Origin: Pleomorphomonas sp. NRK KF1
Lineage (GTDB): Bacteria; Pseudomonadota; Alphaproteobacteria; Rhizobiales; Pleomorphomonadaceae
DNA: 64,000 nucleotides
Direction: 5' to 3'
Assembly (NCBI RefSeq): GCF_023721755.1
Contig: NZ_JAMDLH010000005.1
Span: forward strand, 248,001-312,000
Position numbers and translations under genes: made by a program. Each line of letters opens with the position of its first letter. Positions within the stretch are counted from its first letter, which is position 1. This document shows positions 47,989 through 59,725 of the stretch, in pieces. The notes under the pieces were generated by a model. It worked only from the letters and a program-made list of their open reading frames with translations. It made no database searches and was not told the DNA's origin.

Positions 47989-49014
47989 CTATCGCCGCCG
48001 CGTCGGCACATGCATCTCGGCGACGGCCAGTTCCTGGAGCTGCGTGATGTCGGTCTCGCCTTCGAGACGACGCAGCATAAGCCGCGTCAGCCGGCGACCG
48101 GCTTCCTGGAGCGGGAAGTAGAAGCTCACCGGCGTCGGCTCGACATACTCGATCAACCGGGTGGTCGTGGACGCGCAGAAGCCGAAATCGGCGGGATCGA
48201 GACCGATGTCGCGAAGGCCAGTCATCATGCCGAGCGAGGTGATGTCGTTGACGCAGATGAAGGCATCCGGAGGACTCTCCTGCACCATCAGGTCCTTGAC
48301 CGAAGCGCGCGTCTTCCGGGCCGTAAGATCGAGATCGAGCATCAGACGCGGGTCGATCTCCATTCCGGCCTCGGACAACGCCTTGCGATAGCCACGCTGA
48401 CGATACTGCGAGAACATGAACTCGGTCGGCGGATTGATGAGGCAGATGCGGCGATAACCGCTCGCCAGAAGGTGCCGCACGGCGCGATACGTGGCGTCTT
48501 CGTCGTCGATGTCGAACCAGGCATGCGGCGTGAACAGCTCGGTACGTCCGAAGCTGACGAAGGGGAAATCGCGCTCCAGAAGGAAGCGGACGCGCGGATC
48601 CATCGGCAGGGTGTGGTCGAAGATCAGCCCATCGGCGCGGCGACCGTCGATGATGGTCTTCAGCGCCTCGATCGGATCGGCACCGGGGGCAAGCGGGACG
48701 GCGGTCACCGCGTAGCCGGCCGCCTGGGCCACTTCATGGACCCCCTGCAGCAGACCGACCGAACCGGTGTCGGCAATGTCGTCCGGCGGCACCGCCGACA
48801 TGAGCACGCAAATGGAATAGGAAAGGCCGGTCCTGAGAGTCAGACCGCCGACGTCCCGGACGTAGCCGAGCTCGGCCGCCGCCTTCTGAACGCGCTCGAT
48901 CGTCTCCTTGCGGACCTCAGGTCCGTTCCGCAGAGCTCGACTGACGGTTGTAATCGACAGATCAAGGTGGCGGGCCAGACTTTTCAGGTTCAGCCGAGCA
49001 CGATCATCGCCCAC
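47989..49014 (-). CDS. LacI-family transcriptional regulator
   Basis: This is a sugar-responsive repressor type of 341 residues. The N-terminal helix-turn-helix LKSLARHLDLSITTVSRALRNGPEVRKETIERV is complete, with the hinge following, and the rest is a periplasmic-binding-protein-like effector domain (ICVLMSAVPPDDIADTGSVGLLQGV, DGLIFDHTLP, DAFICVNDITSLGMMTGLRDIGL). Immediately upstream of the mannosidase gene on the same strand, so it most likely controls it. Effector unknown. Confidence 0.93.
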   Translation of the reverse strand: MGDDRARLNLKSLARHLDLSITTVSRALRNGPEVRKETIERVQKAAAELGYVRDVGGLTLRTGLSYSICVLMSAVPPDDIADTGSVGLLQGVHEVAQAAGYAVTAVPLAPGADPIEALKTIIDGRRADGLIFDHTLPMDPRVRFLLERDFPFVSFGRTELFTPHAWFDIDDEDATYRAVRHLLASGYRRICLINPPTEFMFSQYRQRGYRKALSEAGMEIDPRLMLDLDLTARKTRASVKDLMVQESPPDAFICVNDITSLGMMTGLRDIGLDPADFGFCASTTTRLIEYVEPTPVSFYFPLQEAGRRLTRLMLRRLEGETDITQLQELAVAEMHVPTRRR

Positions 49015-49175
49015 GTTGGATCAACTCCGGAGACTCCCAATTATTTCGGATCAATATCGATTCTGGCGAGTATGTCGATAGTTTTCTTGATTTTGAACTC
49101 CGCCCGTCCATCTCGCCGTGCCCGGAAAGCTGCCGTCCGCATGATTATTTGCGTGATAGTACTTACCGACGTGCA

Positions 49176-50114
49176 CTACCTGTTGCCCGGATGGGCCGCG
49201 CTTTCCGGAGACGTCACAGGACGGTCCGCCGGAGTGGCATAGACATAGACCGCATAAAGGGAGGAGGTGGCGGTGATATAGAGACGGTTGCGCTTGCGGC
49301 CCCCAAAACAGAGGTTGGACACCGTCTCGGGAATGTTGATGCGGCCAAGCAAGGTGCCGTCCGCGGCATAAACGCGAACGCCGTCGCCACTCGACGTCCA
49401 GATGTTCCCCATGCGATCGAGCCGGAAACCGTCGAAGAATCCGGCGTCCGAAACTGCAAATATCCGCCCTCCGTCGACCATGCGTCCATCCTCCGCGATA
49501 TCAAAGGCGTGGATGGCCGGCGTATCGGACAGGGAGGTGTTCGAGACAAAGAGAGTGCGCTCATCCGGCGAAAAGGCGAGGCCATTGGGGCGATCGAGAC
49601 TTGTGACGACCGTCGTCGTCTCGCCGGTATGCGGATCATGTCGATAGACGTTGCAGGCGCCGATCTCACTTTTCGCGGCGCGCCCTTCATAGTCGCTGTC
49701 GATGCCGTAGCTCGGATCGGAAAACCAGATGCTGCCGTCGGATTTCACCACCACGTCGTTGGGGGAGTTGAGACGCTTGCCATCGAAGCGATCGACAATG
49801 GTCTCCCAATGGCCGTCGAAGCCGAGACGGGAAATGCGACGGCCGCCATGCTCGCAGGCGACGATGCGGCCGCAAGCGTCGAGCGTATGGCCGTTGTGAT
49901 AACCGCAGGGATGCTCGAACACCGAGACGGCGCCGCTCGTCTCGTCGTAGCGCATGATTCGATCTTCGGGGATATCCGACCAGATCACGGCCTTGGCGGC
50001 CGGCACATGGATGGGGCCCTCGGTCCAACGTCCGCCTGTCCACAGACGCTCGACGGCGGCAGTGCCGATCACCAGCGACCTGAAACGGCCGTCGAACGTG
50101 TCGTAGTCGGTCAT
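49176..50114 (-). CDS. SMP-30/gluconolactonase family protein
   Basis: This is a six-bladed beta-propeller lactonase of 312 residues. WTEGPIHVPAAKAVIWSDIPEDRIMRYDE supplies the metal Glu, and NGHTLDACGRIVACEHGGRR, NSPNDVVVKSDGSIWFSDPSYG and LDRPNGLAFSPDERTLFVSN supply the conserved Asn/Asp ligands. It is likely to hydrolyse a sugar lactone. The ATG at 50114 is preceded by a GGGGGG tract. It is divergent from the dehydrogenase at 50259. Confidence 0.9.
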   Translation of the reverse strand: MTDYDTFDGRFRSLVIGTAAVERLWTGGRWTEGPIHVPAAKAVIWSDIPEDRIMRYDETSGAVSVFEHPCGYHNGHTLDACGRIVACEHGGRRISRLGFDGHWETIVDRFDGKRLNSPNDVVVKSDGSIWFSDPSYGIDSDYEGRAAKSEIGACNVYRHDPHTGETTTVVTSLDRPNGLAFSPDERTLFVSNTSLSDTPAIHAFDIAEDGRMVDGGRIFAVSDAGFFDGFRLDRMGNIWTSSGDGVRVYAADGTLLGRINIPETVSNLCFGGRKRNRLYITATSSLYAVYVYATPADRPVTSPESAAHPGNR

Positions 50115-50154
50115 GCTGTCCCCCCGCGCATCGCCGCCTTGCAACTTCCGCTAT

Positions 50155-50171
50155 TTCCCGTCTTGCGGGAA
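50155..50171. promoter_or_regulatory. Inverted repeat in a divergent promoter region
   Basis: TTCCCG-TCTTG-CGGGAA is a perfect 6-bp inverted repeat with a five-base spacer, in the 144-base gap between the SMP-30 and 2-hydroxyacid dehydrogenase genes. It is a plausible operator for coordinated control; the regulator is not identified. Confidence 0.4.
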
Positions 50172-50258
50172 GGCACTATCGTCATACTAATGGATAACGT
50201 CAATGACGCCCGCCGCGTTGGAGGCGACCGCCGTTTGCCCCGAAACCGGAGTGAGTTC

Positions 50259-51218
50259 ATGTCCGCCGTTCCGCCGCCGCGACCGAAGGTCTTGATGGTT
50301 TCGCCGATGCCCGAATGGGACATCGCGCCGATGCGCGAGGCGTATGACCTCATCGATCTGCCGGCCGACGGGCCGGAGGGGCTCGGTCTGGTCTCGGAAA
50401 TCACGGCGCTGGTGACGTCGGGAGGTCGTGGCGCCGATGCCGCGCTGATCGAGGCGCTGCCGGCACTGGAACTGATTGCCGTCTACGGCGTCGGCTACGA
50501 CAAGGTCGACCTCGCGGCCGCCGCGCGATGCAACGTCGCGGTGACCAACACGCCCGACGTGCTCACCGCCGATGTCGCCGACATGGCTCTGGCCCTGACC
50601 CTGGCGCTCGCCAGACGTATCGTCGATGGCGACGCCTTTGCCCGTTCCGGAGCCTGGAGGAAAGAGTCCATGCCGCTGACCGGCAGCGTTTCCGGTCGCA
50701 AGATCGGCATCGTCGGACTAGGTCGCATCGGCGAGGCGATCGGTCGCCGCTTCGCCGGCTTCGATACCGAGATCGGCTACTGGAACCGCTCGCCAAAGCC
50801 GCTGTCCGCCTGGCGGGCACTCCCGACGCCATCCGCCCTGGCCGCCTGGTCCGACATCCTCGTGGTGGCTGTGGCAGGTGGCGGTGATACCGTCGGCCTC
50901 GTGGATGCCGCCACGATCGCTGCCCTCGGCCCCGACGGCCTCCTTGTCAACATTTCACGCGGTACGACCGTCGATGAGGCGGCTCTGATTGCCGCTCTGG
51001 AAAGTGGAACGATCGCCGGAGCCGGGCTTGACGTGTTCCGGAACGAGCCCGCCATCGACCCACGCTTTTCCCGCCTGGGCAACGTTGTGCTGTCGCCCCA
51101 CCAGGGCAGCGCCACCGTGGCGACGCGACAGGCGATGGGAGCGCTGGTCCGCGCCAACCTCGCCGCGCATTTCGCCGGAGAGGACCTGCCCACGGCGGTG
51201 ATCCGCCGCCTGGGGTGA
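50259..51218 (+). CDS. 2-hydroxyacid dehydrogenase (D-isomer type)
   Basis: This NAD(P)H-dependent 2-ketoacid reductase of 319 residues is related to glyoxylate/hydroxypyruvate reductases. The cofactor motif GLGRIG is at 153-158 in GRKIGIVGLGRIGEAIG. Catalytic residues are Arg234 (NISRG), Glu263 (FRNEP) and His281 (LSPHQGS). The ATG at 50259 follows CCGGAGTGAG; the open frame from 49149 is antisense to the SMP-30 gene. Together with the lactonase and mannosidase it suggests a sugar-acid route (inference). Confidence 0.92.
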   Translation: MSAVPPPRPKVLMVSPMPEWDIAPMREAYDLIDLPADGPEGLGLVSEITALVTSGGRGADAALIEALPALELIAVYGVGYDKVDLAAAARCNVAVTNTPDVLTADVADMALALTLALARRIVDGDAFARSGAWRKESMPLTGSVSGRKIGIVGLGRIGEAIGRRFAGFDTEIGYWNRSPKPLSAWRALPTPSALAAWSDILVVAVAGGGDTVGLVDAATIAALGPDGLLVNISRGTTVDEAALIAALESGTIAGAGLDVFRNEPAIDPRFSRLGNVVLSPHQGSATVATRQAMGALVRANLAAHFAGEDLPTAVIRRLG

Positions 51219-51434
51219 GGTCGATCAGCCTCGATTTATACATTGCAATATATGACAGTTGTCATTTGTTACGGTAAAAGACAACCGTACCGACCGATCT
51301 ATTGTTTGGAAAACTTTAAGGGCGCTCCCTTATCATTGTCAGACACACATGGCCGCGTGCGGGCCGGGGATGCTCGATGCATCCCGGTCGGCGCGGTCGA
51401 ACGGAATTTTCCGTGCACGCTGGGGGAAGAAGCG
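51219..51434. promoter_or_regulatory. AT-rich upstream region of a chemoreceptor gene
   Basis: This 216-base gap starts AT-rich and becomes GC-rich near 51350. Inverted repeats ATGACA-GT-TGTCAT (51252-51265) and ACGGT-N8-ACCGT (51271-51288) lie close together, as expected for regulator binding sites. The ribosome site GGGGGAAGAAG precedes the ATG at 51435. Confidence 0.45.
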
Positions 51435-53453
51435 ATGGCGCGTCTGTTCAACAATCTGTCCATCGGCTCCAAGGTATTCGTGGCCTTTTCGCTGGTCATT
51501 GCACTCCTCATTGCTTGCGCCGGCCTTTCGCTCTTCTCGCTCAGTTCCTTCGAGCGCTCCTTCGGCCAGCACCGCGATCGCGTCGACGAGGTCGAGCTGA
51601 CCCGTGACATCGACTACGCCTTCCTCGATCTCACCGCCAAGGTCGACGCCTATCTGGCGGTCGGCAGCGAAACGGCCCTGTCAAACACCAAGACGGCCGC
51701 CGAAACAGCGCGGGCATCCATCGCCAATGCCGTTGGCAAGATCGACGAGGGCACCCGCAAGGACAACATGGTCGCCATCGCCACGCTGTTCGACGGCTAT
51801 AACGCGGTGCTGACAAAGCTCGTCGCGCTCAAGGCCAGTCAGCAGAAGATTGTCCGCGAGAGCGTCGATCCGCTCGGCGACAAGCTGAAGAACGACATGC
51901 TGTTCTTCTCCTCCAAGGTCGACAAGCTCGGCAAGCCGGACATCATTCCCATCGCCACCAAGGCAACGGAGCAATACAACGCCGGCCGTCTGGCGGTTTA
52001 CAAACTGCTGAACAACGGCACGGCCGATGACCTCAAGGCGGCCGACGCCGGTTTCAACGGCCTCGTTCAGCGGCTCAATCTGGTGATCAAGGCCGTTGGC
52101 GCCGGGCAGGAAGCCGCACAGCTCGGCAAGGTGCTGAAGTCCGCCACCGCCTATCAGGAAGCCTATCGTCAGGCCGACCAGATCTCGGCCGAACTTCGCA
52201 ACCTGACATCGAAGGACCTGCTCAACGCCTCGACGGCCATCGCCGACAAAGTCGCAGCCGTTCGCGCCGCCGCCTCGGTCGAGTCGACGTCGATCGGCGT
52301 CGCCACCACCGGCCTCATCGAGACCATTCGACGGATGCTGCTCGCCGTGGCCGGCGTCTCCGTGGTCGGCGCCGTGGTGCTGGCCTTCGTCATCGGCCGC
52401 TCGATCTCCCGCCCCGTGGTCGCCATCTCGCGCGCCATGGAAAAGGTGTCGGACGGCGACCTCCAGACCGACGTCCCGGGCCGCGGCCGGAAGGATGAAG
52501 TCGGCGCCATGGCCGACGCGCTCGAAGTGTTCAAGACGAGCCTCGCGCAGGCCGCCGAGGCGCGCGCCGCCCGCGAAGCCGACGCGGCGGCACAGGCCGA
52601 GCTGAGGCGTGCCGAGGTGCACCAGCTTGCCGACATGTTCGAGCAGACCGTTGGCGGCATCGCCTCCTCGCTGGCCGCCGCCGCCGGACAGCTCAACGGG
52701 TCGGCGCAGACCCTGTCCCAATCCTCCACCGACGTGACGCAAAAGGCCTCGACGGTCGCCGCCGCCTCGGAAGCGGCTTCGGCCGGCGTCGGAACTGTCG
52801 CAGCCGCCGCCGAGGAACTGGCGTCGTCGATCACCGAGATCGGCCGGCAAGTGAACGAATCGACCGAAGTGGCCTCGAAGGCGGTGCAGGACGCTTCCGA
52901 GACCGCCGCCAAGGTGCGCGAACTGTCGGAAGCGGCGCGCAAGATCGGCGCCGTGGTCGACCTCATCAACACCATCGCCGGACAGACCAACCTTCTGGCG
53001 CTCAATGCCACCATCGAAGCCGCCCGCGCCGGCGAGGCCGGCAAGGGCTTCGCAGTCGTCGCCGCCGAGGTCAAGCAACTGGCCGACCAGACCGCGAAGG
53101 CCACCAGCGAGATTGGCGCCCAGGTCGCGGCGATCCAGGCGTCAACGGCCGATTCCAGCGATGCCATCATGCGCATCACCGAAACCATCGGTCACATTTC
53201 CAAGGTGTCCAACACGGTGGCCGGCTCGGTGCGCGACCAAGGCATGGCAACCCAGGAAATCGCCGACTCGGTCCAGAAGGCCGCCGAAGGCACCAGCACT
53301 GTGGCGAGCAACATCGTCAAGGTGGGCGAAGCCGCCGGCGATTCCTCGGCTGCCGCCCAGGAAGTGCTGCATGCCTCCGACGCGCTGTCGGCTCAGGCCG
53401 AGCGTCTGCAGGAAGAACTCCAGCGCTTCCTCGCCACCATCCGGGCAGCCTGA
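51435..53453 (+). CDS. Methyl-accepting chemotaxis protein, helical-bundle sensor
   Basis: This is a chemoreceptor of 672 residues. Helix 1 (about 13-35) and helix 2 (about 300-322) flank a large all-alpha periplasmic domain of 260 residues (four-helix or HBM-like). A HAMP domain with [22 protein letters not shown] follows, then an Ala-rich linker and the signalling domain with tip [31 protein letters not shown]. No CheR-binding pentapeptide at the C-terminus (ends ATIRAA). No chemotaxis cluster is adjacent. Ligand unknown. Confidence 0.92.
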   Translation: MARLFNNLSIGSKVFVAFSLVIALLIACAGLSLFSLSSFERSFGQHRDRVDEVELTRDIDYAFLDLTAKVDAYLAVGSETALSNTKTAAETARASIANAVGKIDEGTRKDNMVAIATLFDGYNAVLTKLVALKASQQKIVRESVDPLGDKLKNDMLFFSSKVDKLGKPDIIPIATKATEQYNAGRLAVYKLLNNGTADDLKAADAGFNGLVQRLNLVIKAVGAGQEAAQLGKVLKSATAYQEAYRQADQISAELRNLTSKDLLNASTAIADKVAAVRAAASVESTSIGVATTGLIETIRRMLLAVAGVSVVGAVVLAFVIGRSISRPVVAISRAMEKVSDGDLQTDVPGRGRKDEVGAMADALEVFKTSLAQAAEARAAREADAAAQAELRRAEVHQLADMFEQTVGGIASSLAAAAGQLNGSAQTLSQSSTDVTQKASTVAAASEAASAGVGTVAAAAEELASSITEIGRQVNESTEVASKAVQDASETAAKVRELSEAARKIGAVVDLINTIAGQTNLLALNATIEAARAGEAGKGFAVVAAEVKQLADQTAKATSEIGAQVAAIQASTADSSDAIMRITETIGHISKVSNTVAGSVRDQGMATQEIADSVQKAAEGTSTVASNIVKVGEAAGDSSAAAQEVLHASDALSAQAERLQEELQRFLATIRAA

Positions 53454-53465
53454 CCGTCACCGGCT

Positions 53466-54137
53466 TCAATCGAGCCCATTCCTGAGCGCGGCGGCGGTGG
53501 CGATCGGCGAGATCGCCGCCGCCGTCAGCGTCAGGGCGACGATGAGAAGGAACGGCGTGCGAAAGGCGGCCGGATCGAAGGCGACTGCGTTCGCGGCGGC
53601 CACGCCGAAGATCAGCACCGGCACGGCGAAGGGCAGCACCAGGATCGGCAGCAGCAGGCCACCGCGCCTGAGCGACACCGTCAAGCCCGCGCCGATCGCC
53701 CCAAGCAGCGTCAGGGCCGGCGTACCGACAAGAAGCGTTGCCAGCGTTGCCAGCGTCACGTCTCCCGGCATGGCCAGGAGCAGCGACAGAAAAGGCGCCG
53801 CAACGACGAGCGGCAGGCCGGTCGCCGTCCAGTGGGCCGCGACCTTGACGATCACCAACAGCTCCAGCGACCGCCCCGAAGCGACCATCAGATCGAGGGC
53901 GCCGTCATCGCGATCGGCCTCGAACAGCCGGTCGAGACCGAGCAACGTGGCGAGCAGAGCCCCGATCCACAGGATCGCCGGGCCAAGGCGAGACAGGAGA
54001 TTGAGATCGGGCCCGATGGCGAAGGGGAAGATCGTCACCACGATCAGGTAGAACAGGACGCCCATCAGGGCGCTGCCGCCGATGCGAACGGACAGACGCA
54101 ATTCGCGAACGTAAAGCGCAACGAGCGGCGACATCAC
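53466..54137 (-). CDS. ccmB: Heme exporter protein CcmB
   Basis: This is the membrane subunit of the CcmABC heme-handling transporter for cytochrome c maturation. Length 223 residues with about six helices. YVRELRLSVRIGGSALMGVLFYL at the start, GLDRLFEADRDDGALDLM and the downstream LTLLGAIGAGLTVSLRRGGLLLPILVLPFAVPVLIFG are family hallmarks. The start overlaps the end of ccmA by 4 bases. Downstream there is no ccmC; a chemoreceptor gene converges instead. Confidence 0.94.
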   Translation of the reverse strand: MMSPLVALYVRELRLSVRIGGSALMGVLFYLIVVTIFPFAIGPDLNLLSRLGPAILWIGALLATLLGLDRLFEADRDDGALDLMVASGRSLELLVIVKVAAHWTATGLPLVVAAPFLSLLLAMPGDVTLATLATLLVGTPALTLLGAIGAGLTVSLRRGGLLLPILVLPFAVPVLIFGVAAANAVAFDPAAFRTPFLLIVALTLTAAAISPIATAAALRNGLD

Positions 54138-54799
54138 ACGACCTCCTCGGCAACGAGGCGAAGCGGGCGGGCGCCGGCAAGGCCCAAGGCGAGGTGGGTG
54201 GCGGCGACAATCGCCCCGCCGCGCTCCAGGTGACCGGTCATCAACCTCAGGAGGTTCGCTTCCGAGGCGACGTCGAGGGCAGCGGTCGGCTCGTCGAGCA
54301 GCCAGAGCGGCCGTCGCACCGCGATGAGACGGGCAATGGCAAGCCGCCGCCGCTGCCCGGCCGACAGATAGGCGGCCGGCAGTGCCTCGAGATCGGCAAG
54401 CCCCACGGCGTCAAGCGCGGCATCCACCGGCGCGCCGCCTTCGGCACCCAGAAAATCCTGCCAGAAGGTGAGGTTCTCTCCGACGGTCAAGGCAGGCTTT
54501 ACCGCGTCACGATGGCCGAGATAGTGGATATGGCGTCCGACATCTTCCGGATCGGCGATGCCGTCGGCCAGGAAACGCGCCGAACCCTTCGCCGGTCGCC
54601 CGAGCCCGGCCAGAGCCCTCAGCAACGTCGACTTGCCGACGCCGTTCGGACCGGTGACCAGCACCGCGTCGCCCCCGGCCAGCTCGCAGTCGATGTCCTC
54701 AAGCACCCGTCGACCGCCACGGTCGACGCTGAGCGCCTCGACCACGAGGCGGAAGGGCTTGAAAGGCTGGATCACGGGCGTCTCCGGCGCAAACGGCAT
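54134..54799 (-). CDS. ccmA: Heme exporter ATP-binding protein CcmA
   Basis: This is the ATPase of the CcmAB complex, which drives release of holo-CcmE. Length 221 residues from the ATG at 54799. Walker A GPNGVGKST, the signature LSAGQRRRLAIARL and Walker B LWLLDEPTAALD are present; HYLGHRDAVKPALTVGENLTFW is typical of CcmA. A GTG at 54775 has a better spaced GGAG site and may be the true start, giving 213 residues. Overlaps ccmB. Confidence 0.93.
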   Translation of the reverse strand: MPFAPETPVIQPFKPFRLVVEALSVDRGGRRVLEDIDCELAGGDAVLVTGPNGVGKSTLLRALAGLGRPAKGSARFLADGIADPEDVGRHIHYLGHRDAVKPALTVGENLTFWQDFLGAEGGAPVDAALDAVGLADLEALPAAYLSAGQRRRLAIARLIAVRRPLWLLDEPTAALDVASEANLLRLMTGHLERGGAIVAATHLALGLAGARPLRLVAEEVV

Positions 54800-55091
54800 T
54801 CCCTCCCAATAGAACATCGTGGCCAACGGTGTAAGCCGCTTTCGCGACGCGTTTGAATGAACCAGGCGCAGGACGCGGAATGAGACGTTATGTGGTAGAA
54901 TTTCGTACACAAGGTCTGGTGAGCCGTCAGCTTATTCTCTATAAGGCGCAAGGAAGTCTCCGGTCGCCAACTGACCATTACGTAAACGTCAAACAGCTCG
55001 CCGGTGGCGAGGACCCTGCCTCGAACGGATACCGGTAATCGCCGTGTTCCGTCCCCGGCAAGGCGCCCCCGGCATTGAAAGGGGCCCGCGC

Positions 55092-57788
<2,697 letters not shown>

Positions 57789-57840
57789 CAAGTGAGACGG
57801 CTGGCTTCACCGGGCCGGCCGCACTTGTCGCAAGCAAACA

Positions 57841-57874
57841 GAAAAAGGCCCGTCCTTCAGGATGGGCCTTTTTC
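57841..57874. terminator. Bidirectional rho-independent terminator after acnA
   Basis: GAAAAAGGCCC at 57841-57851 pairs with GGGCCTTTTTC at 57864-57874; the inner TCC/GGA pair extends it around a TTCA loop. T tracts follow on both strands, so it can serve acnA and the convergent chemoreceptor gene. Confidence 0.92.
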
Positions 57875-57897
57875 CATTCCAATACTGTGCCGCTTAC

Positions 57898-59178
57898 CTA
57901 AGCCCGCTTCACGCCCTGCAGGAAACGATCAACGGTGGAGCGCAGGCCACCTGCCTCCCCGGACAGTGCCTTGGCCGATGTCAACACCGCCTCGGCCGCC
58001 TTGCGCGTCTCCACCGAGGCATGGGCAACGCCGCCCGTGTTGATCGAAACCTTCTGGCTGGCCACCGAGGCCTGCTGGATGTTGCTGGCGATGGCCTCGG
58101 TTGCGCGCGACTGCTGCTCCACGGCCGCGGCGATGGCGCTGGCGATCTCGTTGATCTCGCCGATGCGCGTGGCGATGCCGCCGATGGCCCCGACGGCCTG
58201 AGACGTTGCGGTCTGGACGGCGCCGATCTGCGCGCCGATCTCGTCCGTGGCGCGCGTCGTCTGGTTGGCCAGCGCCTTCACCTCCTGGGCGACGACCGCG
58301 AAGCCGCGCCCCGCCTCTCCGGCCCGCGCCGCCTCGATGGTAGCGTTGAGCGCGAGAAGGTTGGTCTGGCTGGCAATGCCGTTGATGAGGCTGATCACCT
58401 CACCGATCTTGGCCGAACTCTCGGCGAGCCCCTTGACGATCTCGTTGGTATGGCGCGCCTCGTCGTTGGCAGCGCTCGAAATGCTGCTCGACTGATGAAC
58501 CTGCCGGCCGATCTCGGCGATCGACGCCGACAGTTCTCCCGCCGATTCGGCGACGATACCGATGGCGGCCGATACCTGTTCGGACGCAGCGGTGAGCTCG
58601 GTGAGCTGGCGGTTGGTCTGATCGGCCGAACCCGACATCGCCTGCGACGACGATTCAAGGTGATCGGCCACCTGCCCCACGGTGCCGAGCGCCGAGGAGA
58701 CGTTGCGGTCGAACTCGGACGTGAGCTGTTGCAGGACCGAGGCCTTGGCGCTCCGGGCCTCTTCCTCGCGCCGCGCCTCGCGCTCGCGCAGGGCGTCCGA
58801 GAGATCGGCAAGATTGGTGAGCACCACCGGCCGACCATCGACCTTGGATAGGATCAAGGTCACCAGCACGGGAAACTCCGCCCCATCGGCTCGCTTGTGA
58901 AGCCACTCGAAGCGCTTGTAGCCCGTGGTCATCGCCTCACGGATCATCGCTTCGGACTTGATGCCCGACGGCTGGCCGTCCGGCTGCGTGGGAGGCGAGA
59001 GCGCCGCCGGCGTGCCGGCGGTCAAAGCGGCTTTCGACGGCAAGCCGAACATCTTGACCGCGGCGTCGTTGCACTCGATGAACTTGCCGTCAGCGATGAC
59101 CAGGACGGCATCGGGTGTGCTGTCGAAGAAATTGATCTTGATCTTCTCTGAAAGAGCCCTGCGTCCGAACACCGACAT
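57898..59178 (-). CDS. Soluble PAS-domain methyl-accepting protein
   Basis: This is a cytoplasmic chemoreceptor-like transducer of 426 residues with no membrane helix. An N-terminal PAS domain (about 12-130: FFDSTPDAVLVIADGKFIECNDAAVKMFG, then a PAC-like WLHKRADGAEFPVLVTLILSKVDGRP) is followed by a short coiled linker and a signalling domain with tip [31 protein letters not shown]. The ATG at 59178 follows GAGG; the upstream frame with CCCF is not used. No HAMP domain and no CheR pentapeptide. Senses an internal cue, perhaps redox or energy state (inference). Confidence 0.92.
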   Translation of the reverse strand: MSVFGRRALSEKIKINFFDSTPDAVLVIADGKFIECNDAAVKMFGLPSKAALTAGTPAALSPPTQPDGQPSGIKSEAMIREAMTTGYKRFEWLHKRADGAEFPVLVTLILSKVDGRPVVLTNLADLSDALREREARREEEARSAKASVLQQLTSEFDRNVSSALGTVGQVADHLESSSQAMSGSADQTNRQLTELTAASEQVSAAIGIVAESAGELSASIAEIGRQVHQSSSISSAANDEARHTNEIVKGLAESSAKIGEVISLINGIASQTNLLALNATIEAARAGEAGRGFAVVAQEVKALANQTTRATDEIGAQIGAVQTATSQAVGAIGGIATRIGEINEIASAIAAAVEQQSRATEAIASNIQQASVASQKVSINTGGVAHASVETRKAAEAVLTSAKALSGEAGGLRSTVDRFLQGVKRA

Positions 59179-59725
59179 GCTCGCCTCGCCTTGAATTCGT
59201 GTCGTTCCCTCACGCGGGAAACAACAACAGAAATACAACTTGTCGGTAAAGGATTGCTTGTTTTCCGGAGGGCGAGACCCCTGATCCGGCTAGGTATTAA
59301 CCCGAGCGGACCGCCATCGATCGAAGAGTTGGCAACAAGGCGAAGACGTCGCTGGCAGGCTGCGAAGGCTCGGAAACCCGAAAAGGTCAAGGCCGATTCG
59401 CCTTGACCCGTCCGGCCCTTTCAGCCATAAAGCCCGACATTCGAGAGAGGAATGGTCCATGTTGCTCGCGAATGGTTTCCGTCAGGCCGTGTCGGCGCTG
59501 GGTATTGTCCCGGCGGGACTTGCCATGACGATAACGGCGACGACGAAAACGACCACGACGTAATCGACGCTTCCTCGCCCCGCATCGTCCTCCTCGGGGT
59601 CAGAGGAGGCGGAAGGTGGCCTCCTCGAACGTCTCCCTGACAGACTGAAGAGCGACCGGCCGCCAGACAAGGCGGGGGACGACTTTTTCGGCGCAGACGC
59701 CACACAATCAGAAGGTCAGTCCAAC
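59179..59725. other. Intergenic region between a chemoreceptor gene and asd
   Basis: This 547-base gap separates divergent genes. It has a perfect 9-bp hairpin GGTCAAGGC/GCCTTGACC (59385-59408) followed on the minus strand by TTTT, and a small plus-strand frame of 34 codons at 59459-59563 with a GAGAGAGG ribosome site. Longer frames on either strand have the composition of chance high-GC frames. Promoters of both neighbours should lie here. Confidence 0.6.
59385..59408 (-). terminator. Hairpin with T tract on the minus strand
   Basis: A perfect 9-bp stem with a six-base loop, followed on the minus strand by TTTTCGG. It would end a minus-strand transcript coming from near asd, but no gene is recognised there, so its role is unclear. 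Confidence 0.4.

Noticed and set aside
54853-55038. 61-codon plus-strand frame between ccmA and acnA
   Set aside because: No ribosome site or motif; the region is better explained as the acnA control region.
59421-59705. 94-codon minus-strand frame before asd
   Set aside because: Low-complexity Ser/Pro/Arg composition, no ribosome site and no recognisable motif.
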